Assembly (NCBI GenBank): GCA_004555205.1
Contig: SFIY01000008.1
Coordinates: 1-64,000, forward strand
Length of the DNA: 64,000 bases
Direction of reading: 5' to 3'
From: Clostridiales bacterium
GTDB lineage: Bacteria > Bacillota > Clostridia > Oscillospirales > Oscillospiraceae
Shown here: one piece after another, positions 16,362 to 24,245 of the stretch
Numbering within the stretch: position 1 is the first letter of the stretch
How the letters are laid out: every line of letters starts with the position of its first letter
The notes under the pieces: model-generated
Told to the model about the DNA's origin: nothing
The model's database searches: none
The model's input: the letters and a program-made list of their open reading frames with translations, nothing else
Program-made: the position numbers and the translations under genes

Positions 16362-17642
16362 TTACAAATTGATCAAACCTGCGTCCAGCATCTTCTGCAG
16401 GCTCATGAGAATACCCAGCTTGGCGTGATACCAGGTCAGACCGCCCTGGAAATACACGGCATAGGGCTCGCGGATGGGACCGTCGGCGGACAGCTCGATG
16501 GAAGCGCCCTGCACAAAGGCGCCTGCCGCCATGATCACATCACTGTCATAGCCGGGCATGGCCCACGGCTCAGGAGTCACATAGCTGTCCACCGGTGCGG
16601 CGGACTGGATGCCCTTGCAAAAGGCGATCATGCCCTCGCGGCTGCCCAATTCCACCGCCTGAATGATGTCGCGGCGCACTTCGCGGCTCTCGGGCACCAC
16701 GCGGAAGCCAAGCTTTTCATAGGCGGCTGCGGCAAAGACGGCACCCTTCACGGCGGAGGCTACCACCGTGGGGGACAGAAACAGACCTTGATAGAATGAG
16801 GTCAAAAGCCCCAGATTGGCGCCTACTTCTCTGCCCAAACCGGGTGCGCTCAGACGGAAGGCACAGCGGTCAATGCATGCCTTTTTGCCGCAGATGTAGC
16901 CGCCGGTAGGGGCCAGACCGCCGCCCAAGTTCTTGATAAGGCTGCCTACGACCATGTCGGCGCCCACGTCGGAAGGCTCCAGCTCCTCCACAAACTCGCC
17001 GTAGCAGTTGTCCACCATGCACAACACATCCGGCTTGCACCGCTTGCAGAATGCAATCAGCTCGCCGATCTGCGCCACCGAGAAGGAGGGGCGGGTGGCG
17101 TAGCCCTTGCTGCGCTGGATGGTGATGAGCTTCGTCTTTTCGTTGATGGCCCTGCGAATACCCTCATAGTCGAAGCTGTTGTCCTCTTTCAGGTCCACCT
17201 GTGCGTAGCTCACGCCGTACTCCTTCAGCGAGCAGGGGGAGGGCCGGATGCCGATGACCTCCTCCAGGGTGTCGTACGGACTGCCCACAGGGGAGAGCAG
17301 CTCGTCACCGGGCAGGAGATTCGCGCCCAGCGCCAGCGCCAGTGCCGCCGTGCCGCAGGCGATCTGAGGCCGCACCAGAGCCGCCTCGGTGTGGAAGCAG
17401 TCGGCATAGACACGCTCCAGGTTGTCCCGCCCGTCGTCATCATAGCCGTAACCGGTAGACATGTTGAAATGGGTGGCATTGACGCGGTTTTTCTGCATGG
17501 CGCCGATCACCTTCGCCTGGTTGTATTCGGCGATCGCTTCAATGCGCTCAAATTGTCCGCGAATTTCGCCCAGAATCTTTTCGCCGAAATTCAGTACGGC
17601 AGGGGAGATCCCCAATTGTGCGTATATATCATGTGAGTTCAT
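16362..17642 (-). CDS. PLP-dependent methionine gamma-lyase/aluminum-resistance-family enzyme
   Basis: The 426-aa protein belongs to the YnbB-type branch of Cys/Met-metabolism PLP enzymes. The PLP lysine is in SLIKNLGGGLAPTGGY, preceded by VDNCYGEFVE with the cofactor-pairing Asp. MSTGYGYDDDGRDNLERVYA and RPQIACGTAALALAL are further family signatures. It probably performs a beta- or gamma-elimination on a sulfur amino acid, but members are often labelled aluminum resistance without biochemical proof. Its ATG overlaps the abrB stop (ATGA), so translation is coupled to the AbrB-like regulator. Confidence 0.85.
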   Translation of the reverse strand: MNSHDIYAQLGISPAVLNFGEKILGEIRGQFERIEAIAEYNQAKVIGAMQKNRVNATHFNMSTGYGYDDDGRDNLERVYADCFHTEAALVRPQIACGTAALALALGANLLPGDELLSPVGSPYDTLEEVIGIRPSPCSLKEYGVSYAQVDLKEDNSFDYEGIRRAINEKTKLITIQRSKGYATRPSFSVAQIGELIAFCKRCKPDVLCMVDNCYGEFVEELEPSDVGADMVVGSLIKNLGGGLAPTGGYICGKKACIDRCAFRLSAPGLGREVGANLGLLTSFYQGLFLSPTVVASAVKGAVFAAAAYEKLGFRVVPESREVRRDIIQAVELGSREGMIAFCKGIQSAAPVDSYVTPEPWAMPGYDSDVIMAAGAFVQGASIELSADGPIREPYAVYFQGGLTWYHAKLGILMSLQKMLDAGLINL

Positions 17643-17887
17643 AGCTCTGTACTCTCCTTTTTCACATTACCTAAAATCTGCTGCGCCACTTGCTCCAGCA
17701 CTTCCGGCTTGGTGACAATCAGGCCGCTTTCGCTGTCGCCTAAAATCAGCAGCGTGTCGCCCGGCTGAATGTCGTAAAAGCACCTCGCCTCCTTGGGAAT
17801 GACGATCTGACCGCGGTCACCCACCTTGGCCGTGCCGAATATATGGTGGCCCTTGGGCTTGCCCAGAATATGTTTTCCGCCAGCCAT
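17639..17887 (-). CDS. AbrB/SpoVT-family transcriptional regulator
   Basis: The 82-aa protein has the swapped-hairpin AbrB DNA-binding domain (KVGDRGQIVIPKEARCFYDIQPGDTLLILGD) followed by a short acidic tail. The ATG at 17887 follows GAGGTGAACAC; an ATG further upstream at about 17,911 lacks such a site. It is the first gene of a three-gene operon with the PLP enzyme and the EamA transporter and probably regulates it. A frame of more than 600 codons on this strand runs on upstream through the antisense of alsT and is not coding. Confidence 0.85.
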   Translation of the reverse strand: MAGGKHILGKPKGHHIFGTAKVGDRGQIVIPKEARCFYDIQPGDTLLILGDSESGLIVTKPEVLEQVAQQILGNVKKESTEL

Positions 17888-17938
17888 GTGTTCACCTCGC
17901 AATGTAATCATATTTTTCATATTTGTATGACAGACGAC

Positions 17939-17966
17939 AGTATAACACATATTTTGTAATTTGCAA
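17939..17966 (-). promoter_or_regulatory. Promoter of the abrB-like operon
   Basis: On the minus strand TTGCAA (17966-17961) and TATACT (17944-17939) are separated by 16 nt, about 50 nt upstream of the AbrB start. Confidence 0.6.
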
Positions 17967-18011
17967 GTACAAGTCGGAAAAAGTCCAAGATACCCTGTAA
18001 AAAGTCGAGTG

Positions 18012-18065
18012 TTGCTTTTTTCACGAAATGCAGTATAATTAAAATATCTGCGAATACCTATTCGC
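18012..18065 (+). promoter_or_regulatory. alsT promoter with a downstream inverted repeat
   Basis: TTGCTT (18012-18017) and TATAAT (18034-18039) have a 16-nt spacer. A 7-bp inverted repeat GCGAATA-CC-TATTCGC (18050-18065) lies at about +5 to +20, an operator-like position. Confidence 0.55.
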
Positions 18066-18097
18066 GAAGAATCTGAAAGGAAAAGAGAGAAAAAATC

Positions 18098-19531
18098 ATG
18101 ATTGAGAAAATGGATTGCGTTGTTAACGCGATCAGCAATTTCCTCTACAGCGGCCCTGAGAAGCTGCCCATTCCGTTTGTTATCGTATTCCTGATTTGCG
18201 GCGGCCTGTATTTCACCATTCGCTCCAAGGCTGTGCAGTTCCGTCTGTTTGGCGAATCCATCCGTGTGGTGAGTGAAAAGCCCAAGGGTGAAAATTCCGT
18301 TTCCTCCTTCGGCGCCCTGATGGTGTCCACTGCCTCCCGCGTGGGTACCGGCAACATCATCGGTGTGTCCACTGCCATCTGTCTGGGCGGTATGGGCAGT
18401 GTGTTCTGGATGTGGCTGATCGCTCTGATTGGCGGTGCTTCTGCTTTTATCGAGTCTACGCTGGCTCAGATCTATAAAAAGCGCGATAAGGACGGCTCCA
18501 GCTACGGCGGCCCCTCCTATTACATGGAAACTGCGCTGCATCAGCGCTGGCTGGGCGTGATTTTCGCCGTGATTATCATTCTGACCTATGCCGTGGGCTA
18601 CAATGCGCTGGCTTCCTACAACCTGCAGTCCGCTTTTGCAGGCTTCAGCTTCTACAACAAGACTTCCACGCCCTGGATCATCGGTGCTATCCTGGCTGTC
18701 CTGTTTGCCGTTTGCGTTATGGGCGGCGCCAAGCGCCTGACCAAGGTCACCGGCGTGCTGGTTCCCATTATGGGCATCATCTACATCCTGGTTTCCCTGA
18801 TCGTCATTTTTATGCACATCCCCGCCATCCCCGCTATGATCAAGGGTATCTTCGTCAATGCTTTTGACTTCAAGGCCATCTTCGGCGGCTTCTCCGGAAG
18901 CTGCCTGATGTACGGCATCAAGCGCGGCCTGTACTCCAACGAGGCAGGTATGGGTTCCGCTCCCAACGCCGCTGCTACCGCTGATGTGTCCCATCCTGTG
19001 AAGCAGGGCTTGGTGCAGATGCTGTCCGTGTTCATTGACACCCTGCTGATCTGCTCCGCTACTGCGTTCATGTGCCTGCTGTCCGGTGTGGCTCCCACCG
19101 AGGAAGCTGCCGGCGCTGCCTATGTTCAGGCGTCTCTGTCCGCCAGCTTCGGCGGCTTTGGCCCTATTTTCATTGCCGTTTCCATGTGCCTGTTCGCCTT
19201 CACCACCTTGATCGGTAACTACTATTACTGTGAAGGCTGCCTGAAGTACATCATGAAGCGCTCTCCCAGCAAGGCATTTATCACCGTCTTCCGCCTGGTT
19301 GCTGCTGCTATCGTCCTGCTGGGTGCCGTGATTACCATGGGCCTGGCTTGGGATACCGCCGATATGATGCAGGCTTTGATGGTCATTATCAATATCCCCG
19401 TCATCATCCTCCTCAGCAAGCCTGCGCTGGCTGCGCTGAAGGACTACACCGAGCAGCGCAAGGCCGGTAAGGATCCTGAATTTAAGGCTGCTGACATTGG
19501 CCTGAAGGACAAAACCGATTTCTGGAACTGA
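18098..19531 (+). CDS. alsT: Sodium:alanine/amino-acid symporter (AGCS family)
   Basis: The 477-aa inner membrane protein of the alanine/glycine:cation symporter family has about 11 helices. Family signatures include GGLYFTIRSKAVQFRLF near the N-terminus, SASFGALMVSTASRVGTGNI-type region at residues 70-85 (here SSFGALMVSTASRVGTGNI), and GLYSNEAGMGSAPNAAATA around residue 285. It imports Ala/Gly or a related amino acid with Na+ or H+. It is monocistronic, with its own promoter and a strong terminator. Codon use is unusually T/C-ending (highly expressed type) compared with neighbours. Confidence 0.93.
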   Translation: MIEKMDCVVNAISNFLYSGPEKLPIPFVIVFLICGGLYFTIRSKAVQFRLFGESIRVVSEKPKGENSVSSFGALMVSTASRVGTGNIIGVSTAICLGGMGSVFWMWLIALIGGASAFIESTLAQIYKKRDKDGSSYGGPSYYMETALHQRWLGVIFAVIIILTYAVGYNALASYNLQSAFAGFSFYNKTSTPWIIGAILAVLFAVCVMGGAKRLTKVTGVLVPIMGIIYILVSLIVIFMHIPAIPAMIKGIFVNAFDFKAIFGGFSGSCLMYGIKRGLYSNEAGMGSAPNAAATADVSHPVKQGLVQMLSVFIDTLLICSATAFMCLLSGVAPTEEAAGAAYVQASLSASFGGFGPIFIAVSMCLFAFTTLIGNYYYCEGCLKYIMKRSPSKAFITVFRLVAAAIVLLGAVITMGLAWDTADMMQALMVIINIPVIILLSKPALAALKDYTEQRKAGKDPEFKAADIGLKDKTDFWN

Positions 19532-19540
19532 TTCAACCGC

Positions 19541-19576
19541 AAAAAACAAGAGCAGCTTTCGCTGCTCTTGTTTTTT
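19541..19576. terminator. Terminator of alsT
   Basis: The perfect stem ACAAGAGCAGC/GCTGCTCTTGT (within 19541-19556 and 19561-19576) has a TTTC loop and T6. It also ends in T on the minus strand and can serve the convergent gene at 19,585. Confidence 0.85.
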
Positions 19577-19584
19577 GTGCCTTT

Positions 19585-20340
19585 TTATGCCTTCGCGGTG
19601 GGAAAGACCACACCGTTGCATTTCATGAGTACGCGGATAGGGTAGTCACGGTCCAGGTAGTTGCGGCAGAACCAATCGAAGGTAGCGTCGGGCAAGTGCA
19701 CCAGCTCCGGCGCCTCGCAGCGGAACAGCTCAAAGGTTTTCTGATCGCCGGAGAGCAGTGCGGCCAGTACATCCAAACGCTTTTCCTGCCGCAGCCGCTC
19801 CATACAGCCGTCCATGATGGCCACGCAAGCCTGTTCTTCCTCGCTGCCGTACAGCTCCTTGTTGCCCAGCCAGAAGAGAAATTCCTCCGGGTCCAGATCC
19901 ATTTTGGTGGTAATTTGGCTCAGCTTAAAAAATTCCTTCCAGTTCTTGGTTTTCAGCACCTCGATAAGGTACTGTACCAAGCCGTCGTCCATTTCAATGC
20001 AGTCCAGAAATACCTCAAAGGCGTGTTTGCCCTTGTCGGGATCGGGTTGTACCTGCTGCGTTTCCTCCGCAGGCTGCGCCTGGCTTTCTGCATTTTTAGC
20101 AAAAAATTCCATCGCACTGGCATTCACATCGCCCTCAAACAGCGCTTCCGGAAGCTGTGTGCCGTCTTGGGCGGCGCAGCGGCGTACAAATTCCGCCATG
20201 CCCATAGCGCCCAGTTGCTCACCGAGCTGCTTCATGCGCTCACCCTCGTCACCGGCGGTCAGGGTGATGCCCTCGGGCGCCTGCCGCTTGCCCTCGAACA
20301 CCTCGGTCATATATTGCAGATAGTATTCAAATAAAGTCAT
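19585..20340 (-). CDS. Hypothetical protein, acidic and helical
   Basis: I do not recognise this 251-aa protein. It is soluble and acidic, with a low-complexity Gln/Pro/Glu/Asp linker around residues 94-115 (QAQPAEETQQVQPDPDKGK) dividing an N-terminal (TLFEYYLQYMTEVF) and a C-terminal helical domain. The C-terminal part mentions a possible repeat-like fold (LDCIEMDDGLVQYL, FLFWLGNKELYG). The ATG at 20340 has GAGGAAG 6 nt upstream and is preferred over 20376. There is no signal peptide or membrane segment, and it is transcribed alone. Confidence 0.7.
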   Translation of the reverse strand: MTLFEYYLQYMTEVFEGKRQAPEGITLTAGDEGERMKQLGEQLGAMGMAEFVRRCAAQDGTQLPEALFEGDVNASAMEFFAKNAESQAQPAEETQQVQPDPDKGKHAFEVFLDCIEMDDGLVQYLIEVLKTKNWKEFFKLSQITTKMDLDPEEFLFWLGNKELYGSEEEQACVAIMDGCMERLRQEKRLDVLAALLSGDQKTFELFRCEAPELVHLPDATFDWFCRNYLDRDYPIRVLMKCNGVVFPTAKA

Positions 20341-20434
20341 ATCGCTTCCTCGCTTTCCAAGGCTCAACTCTACCATAACGCGGTTGTAATTGCAAGGAAA
20401 TTCGTGTAAACTGTAAAAAACGGGAGGTGAGCGG

Positions 20435-20779
20435 ATGTATTATATTTACATGGTGCAGTGTACGGACGGCTCCTATTACACAGGCATCACGCCGGATGTC
20501 TGCCGCCGTATGCAGTGCCATCACGCCAAAAAAGGCGCCAAGTATACACGCTCTCACCCCATTGTCTCGCTCTGCGCCCTGTGGCGCACGGAGGAGAAAA
20601 CGGCGGCCGCGCGTTTGGAGTATGCCATCAAAAAACGCATGAGCCGTGAGGAAAAGGCGGCGTTGGTGGCCCGTCCGTCACTGTTGCCGACGTTCTTGCC
20701 GCATCTGGATGCAGGGGCGTATGCGTATGTGCCGGGTGTGACGCTGGAAATGTGTTTGCAAGGAGAATTTCATGACTGA
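20435..20779 (+). CDS. GIY-YIG nuclease-domain protein (UPF0213/YhbQ-like)
   Basis: The 114-aa protein is a single GIY-YIG module: YYIYMVQCTDGSYYTGITPDVCRRM provides the two Tyr strands and the Arg, and LEYAIKKR carries the Glu-containing helix. Stand-alone members may act in DNA repair, but the role is unproven. The start follows GGGAGGTGAGCGG. It overlaps the dus gene by 8 nt, so the two are co-translated. Confidence 0.88.
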   Translation: MYYIYMVQCTDGSYYTGITPDVCRRMQCHHAKKGAKYTRSHPIVSLCALWRTEEKTAAARLEYAIKKRMSREEKAALVARPSLLPTFLPHLDAGAYAYVPGVTLEMCLQGEFHD

Positions 20780-21719
20780 CTTAAAACTGTATGCCGCGCC
20801 GATAGAGGGTCTGACCACCTATCTGTGGCGCCGGCTCCAATATGAGCTGTTCGGCGGTGCGGACAAGTATTTCACGCCGTTTCTGTCTCCCAACAGCAAT
20901 CTGTCGTTCCAGACGAAGGAACTGGATGAGCTGCGGCATAACGAGGGCATGCCGGTGGTGCCGCAGCTTTTATGCAATCGGGCGGACCACTTCCTCTGGG
21001 CGGCAAGGGCGCTGTATGACATGGGATACCGCGAGGTCAACTTCAATTTAGGCTGCCCCTCCGGTACGGTGACGGCCAAGCGGAAGGGCGCGGGATTTTT
21101 GGCCTACCCTGATGAACTGGACCGCTGTTTGGGCGAGATTTTCAGCGGCCTGCCCGGGGATATGCGCCTGTCGGTGAAAACACGCATCGGCAAGAGCGAC
21201 CCCGCCGAATGGGAACGTCTGCTGGCGATTTACAATCAATATCCGCTCTCGGAACTGATCGTCCATCCCCGTGTGCAAAAGGCGTTCTACCGCGGTGCGG
21301 TGCATAGGGAGGCCTTTGCCTATGCCCGGGACCATACGACACTGCCGCTGGTCTATAACGGTGATTTGCATACCATGGAGGATGCGGCGCAGTTTTGCCA
21401 ATCGTTTGGCGATATAGACACGCTGATGTTCGGCAGGGGGCTGATTGCCGATCCGTCGCTGCTGCGGCAATTGCGCGGCGGTCAAAGAGCCTCAAGGGAG
21501 GAGCTGACGCTGTTCCACGAGCAGTTGTACGAAGCCTACTGCGCGCGCCTGAGCGGTGATGGGCCGGTGCTGCACCGGATGCGCGAATTTTGGAATTACT
21601 ACGCGCTGTCATTCGACCAAACAGAGCCTTATCTGAAGAAGATCCGCAAGGCGCAAAGCTGCGCGGCGTATCATGCCGCTGCCATGGCCTTGCTTCAAAA
21701 CTGCCCCCTGCAGGGGTAA
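20772..21719 (+). CDS. dus: tRNA-dihydrouridine synthase family flavoprotein
   Basis: The 315-aa FMN-dependent TIM-barrel enzyme reduces uridine to dihydrouridine in tRNA D-loops. The signature NFNLGCPSGTVTAKRKGAGFL contains the catalytic Cys, followed by SVKTRIG, a His-containing strand (LIVHPRVQKAFYRG), YNGDLH and the FMN-phosphate loop MFGRGLIADPSLL. The last third is the helical RNA-binding domain. The ATG follows AAGGAGAATTTC. It ends next to a 35-nt repeat and a terminator. Confidence 0.88.
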   Translation: MTDLKLYAAPIEGLTTYLWRRLQYELFGGADKYFTPFLSPNSNLSFQTKELDELRHNEGMPVVPQLLCNRADHFLWAARALYDMGYREVNFNLGCPSGTVTAKRKGAGFLAYPDELDRCLGEIFSGLPGDMRLSVKTRIGKSDPAEWERLLAIYNQYPLSELIVHPRVQKAFYRGAVHREAFAYARDHTTLPLVYNGDLHTMEDAAQFCQSFGDIDTLMFGRGLIADPSLLRQLRGGQRASREELTLFHEQLYEAYCARLSGDGPVLHRMREFWNYYALSFDQTEPYLKKIRKAQSCAAYHAAAMALLQNCPLQG

Positions 21720-21723
21720 AGAA

Positions 21724-21761
21724 AAAGAACGCTGGCACATAGGGCGGTGTCCGTAAAACAG
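21724..21761 (+). repeat. Left copy of an imperfect inverted repeat flanking the MerR cassette
   Basis: The segment beginning AAAGAACGCTG matches the reverse complement of 22887-22926 with one 2-nt gap and four or five mismatches. It starts 4 nt after the dus stop codon. Confidence 0.65.
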
Positions 21762-21763
21762 GG

Positions 21764-21795
21764 AATCCGACCTATGTGCGACCATAGGTCGGATT
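21764..21795 (+). terminator. Terminator downstream of dus
   Basis: A 13-bp perfect stem (AATCCGACCTATG, 21764-21776, with 21783-21795) is followed by ATTTTCTG. Confidence 0.7.
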
Positions 21796-21949
21796 ATTTT
21801 CTGTATGATATGAAAACTTGTCGGCGGAGAACGGTTTGCCAAAACCGTTTGGTCGCGGCAAGTCCACAGGAAATCGCCGCTTTCGTGGCGCAAGGGGATG
21901 CAGCCACCTTGACGAAAGGTCGTGACGCAGCATCCCGACAAATTTGAAC
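21796..21949. other. Noncoding stretch, possibly mobile-element-derived
   Basis: This is a GC-richer block between the dus terminator and the MerR gene. It could encode short peptides on both strands but has no ribosome binding site. From memory, similar sequence recurs beside mobile genes in gut Clostridia; I cannot confirm that here. Confidence 0.3.
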
Positions 21950-22678
21950 TTATTTGCTGCAATAGACTTTAATTGCATCACAGATAAACGCTGCAGTACC
22001 ATCAGCGTGTTTATCAATGTTATGCTTGAAGCGTTCATCTGCAACATACATTTGGCCGAGACCTGATAAAATTTCGTTTGTACAAAGATAGTAATTCTCG
22101 GTGATATGGCTCTGCAGCATTTTCACAAGGCTCTGTGCTTCGGTGGAATCAGGCGTTTCTCCGTTTCTCATGCACACCGCAAACTCTGCCATGATGTGTT
22201 CCATTTCCCCGGCAAGGTCATTCCACTTCTGCCCGGAGTAATTCTTGGTCCTTTCTGCGTGTTGCTTGTATGCGTCGGTGTTGCCCCATTTTTCTTTAGC
22301 TTCCGCCTTATGCTTTTCAAATTCGCTGTTATCAAATGCTCTCATAACATTTTCTCCTTTCATGGCATCGTCAATGGCAGAAATTAACCGCTCTAACCGT
22401 TCTTTTTTCAGTATGAGCAGGCTCTTTTGCTCTTCCAGTGACTTTCTTGTGTCATAATTGGGGGATGATAAAATTTCTCCGATGCTTTTTAAGGAGAAGT
22501 CAAGTTCACGGTAGAAGAGAATCTCTTGCATACGAAGGAGAGAATTGTTGTCGTAAAAACGATAGCCCGTAGACCTGTCAACAAAGGCTGGCGTCAACAA
22601 TCCTATTTCATCGTAATAATGAAGTGTGCGCACACTTACCCCCGTTAATTCGGCAAATTCCTTAATCTGCATTTTCAT
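21950..22678 (-). CDS. MerR-family regulator with TipA-like ligand domain
   Basis: The 242-aa protein has an N-terminal MerR winged helix (QIKEFAELTGVSVRTLHYYDEIGLL, residues 4-28), the RYFYD-type wing and a dimerisation coiled coil (residues 75-110). A C-terminal TipAS-like all-helical domain follows (SGQKWNDLAGEM, MLQSHITENYYLCTNEILSGLGQMYVADERF). TipA-type regulators bind cyclic peptides or other amphipathic drugs. The start follows GAGGTGATAAAAA. Its promoter has the 19-bp spacer expected for MerR activation. The gene is AT-rich against its neighbours and lies between inverted repeats, so it is probably acquired. No efflux or resistance gene accompanies it. Confidence 0.88.
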   Translation of the reverse strand: MKMQIKEFAELTGVSVRTLHYYDEIGLLTPAFVDRSTGYRFYDNNSLLRMQEILFYRELDFSLKSIGEILSSPNYDTRKSLEEQKSLLILKKERLERLISAIDDAMKGENVMRAFDNSEFEKHKAEAKEKWGNTDAYKQHAERTKNYSGQKWNDLAGEMEHIMAEFAVCMRNGETPDSTEAQSLVKMLQSHITENYYLCTNEILSGLGQMYVADERFKHNIDKHADGTAAFICDAIKVYCSK

Positions 22679-22700
22679 TTTTTATCACCTCACAAAACGG

Positions 22701-22731
22701 AGTGTACACTATGACGGAGCGTGAGAGTCAA
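22701..22731 (-). promoter_or_regulatory. MerR-type promoter with 19-bp spacer
   Basis: On the minus strand TTGACT (22731-22726) and TACACT (22706-22701) are separated by 19 nt, the overlong spacing that MerR-family activators correct by untwisting DNA. It drives the merR-like gene itself. Confidence 0.7.
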
Positions 22732-22846
22732 TAGCTTTTTTTGAAAAAATATGGATTGGTGTTCGAAAGACTCTTATTTGTCTCATTCTTTTACTGAATA
22801 AAGCATATCGGTAAAATATGGTAAAGTCCGCTATCTGCACAGGAAA

Positions 22847-22878
22847 ACACCCGAAGAAGTTTAGGCTTCTTCGGGTGT
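22847..22878 (-). terminator. Hairpin downstream of the G5/3D-domain gene
   Basis: A 13-bp perfect stem (ACACCCGAAGAAG, 22847-22859, with 22866-22878) has a 6-nt loop and TTTTCCTG on the minus strand. Confidence 0.6.
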
Positions 22879-22886
22879 ACTCAATA

Positions 22887-22926
22887 CTGTGTTACGGACA
22901 TCGCCTTATATGTGTCAGCGTTCTTT
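22887..22926 (-). repeat. Right copy of the imperfect inverted repeat
   Basis: On the minus strand this reads AAAGAACGCTGACACAT..., the partner of 21724-21761. It begins 4 nt after the stop of the 3D-domain gene. Confidence 0.65.
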
Positions 22927-22930
22927 GCCG

Positions 22931-23953
22931 TCAGCTCAATACATACACCGTGCAGTCCCGCCGACCGAAGGCGCAGGCCTCATCGTAAGAGGTGAACCAC
23001 AAATCCAGCTTATAGCCTTTGATACTGGTGCCGGTGTCACGGGCCACAGCCATGCCGTAAACCCAACTGCCGTCCACCGTCTGCACGAACATGCGTGTAC
23101 CGTAGGGGAACACGGTGGGGTCCACGGCGATATTGCCTACGCCCACGGGATAACCGCTGGCGGTGGCCCAGCCGCCGGAATAGGCGGTGGTATTGCAGGT
23201 GGTGACAAAGTCATAGACCATGGTTTCGCCGGAGGCGAAGGTCAGATAACCGCCGCTGCCGTCATCATTGGGGTGTACGGATACAATATAGTCATCCCGG
23301 TCCACGGAGTTGACCAGCGTGCCGTATTCGATGATCTCCGTCACGGAGTTGTCGGGCGTTTCCCCGATCAGCTCCGAGCTGACTACCTTGCCCAATTGAT
23401 AGGTTTCAAGATATGTCTTGACCACCGTACCCTCCGCGCCCTCCTGCTTGACCCGCTCTGTGCCCTTTTTCAGCATCGGATTGCTTATGCGCTCGGTAGT
23501 GTAGGCGGTTTTCACGGTTTCCTTGCGCTCAAGCTGCACTTCGTCATCAATATAGATGGAAATGCCGCCGTTGGTATCAAGGATCACCATTTCCTCTTCG
23601 GCCGGCTTGATTTTCAAGCGCCTTAACAAGTTGTCCACGGTTTCGTGCCGGGTTTCAGCGGAATAGGTTTGTCCGTTCCACTTGATGCTGACCTCCTGCT
23701 CGGCGTCCAGCAGCAACTGCGCGTCGGCGGCATGATCGTCCACCTTGACCTGCAGACCGTCCAATGACATATCGGCGGTGGGTCGGCCGCAAATCGACTG
23801 CGTAGCCGCGTCGCTGAGCAGCAGATAGTTGTATTCACGCTGCTCGATATCGCTCAGACAGAGGGCAAGCACAATGCCCAGACCCAGCAGCGGCAGAAAG
23901 ATTTTCAGGCGCTGCATAATCCGTTCATCTATTTTTTCCAATAATCGTTTCAT
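22931..23953 (-). CDS. YabE-like G5 and 3D domain cell-wall protein
   Basis: The 340-aa exported protein has a basic N-terminus and one membrane helix (about residues 17-34). It then has a DUF348-like repeat (ETVDNLLRRLKIKP), a G5 domain (residues about 140-225, ERKETVKTAYTTERISNP) and a C-terminal 3D domain. The three catalytic-type Asp positions lie in VDPTVFPYGTRMFV, VARDTGTSIKGYKLDLWF and nearby. 3D domains resemble lytic transglycosylases of the MltA/RpfB type, so peptidoglycan cleavage during growth or spore outgrowth is likely. The ATG follows GTGAGGTACT. Confidence 0.88.
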   Translation of the reverse strand: MKRLLEKIDERIMQRLKIFLPLLGLGIVLALCLSDIEQREYNYLLLSDAATQSICGRPTADMSLDGLQVKVDDHAADAQLLLDAEQEVSIKWNGQTYSAETRHETVDNLLRRLKIKPAEEEMVILDTNGGISIYIDDEVQLERKETVKTAYTTERISNPMLKKGTERVKQEGAEGTVVKTYLETYQLGKVVSSELIGETPDNSVTEIIEYGTLVNSVDRDDYIVSVHPNDDGSGGYLTFASGETMVYDFVTTCNTTAYSGGWATASGYPVGVGNIAVDPTVFPYGTRMFVQTVDGSWVYGMAVARDTGTSIKGYKLDLWFTSYDEACAFGRRDCTVYVLS

Positions 23954-24045
23954 AGTACCTCACATAGCAGCCGCTTGGCGGCGCTTTTTTTCGTCAAGGA
24001 ATGTACCAAATTGTAACTTTTGTAACAATTTGAAAAGTTGCATGA

Positions 24046-24074
24046 AGTATATCACCATTACCCACTTTTGTCAA
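24046..24074 (-). promoter_or_regulatory. Promoter of the G5/3D-domain gene
   Basis: On the minus strand TTGACA (24074-24069) and TATACT (24051-24046) are separated by 17 nt, giving a leader of about 85 nt. Confidence 0.8.
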
Positions 24075-24215
24075 GTTTTTGGCATTTGCAGGAACTGCCG
24101 TGCCCACTTATGGGGCAAAATATGACAATAATATGGAAGATGATGCTATATGTTGTGCTGCAAAAGTTACAGAAGTTACGATTGGAAACAAAATATAGCC
24201 CGCGGTAAAGACGGT

Positions 24216-24245
24216 TGAAAAAAGCGTGTTGGATATGATATACTA
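24216..24245 (+). promoter_or_regulatory. Promoter of rimM-trmD
   Basis: TTGAAA (24216-24221), an 18-nt spacer and TATACT (24240-24245), with a TG extended -10, lie 33 nt upstream of rimM. Confidence 0.6.

Noticed and set aside
17888..19621. Minus-strand frame extending the AbrB gene to about 660 codons
   Set aside because: Its upstream part is antisense to alsT. The AbrB domain alone has a proper start and ribosome binding site at 17887.
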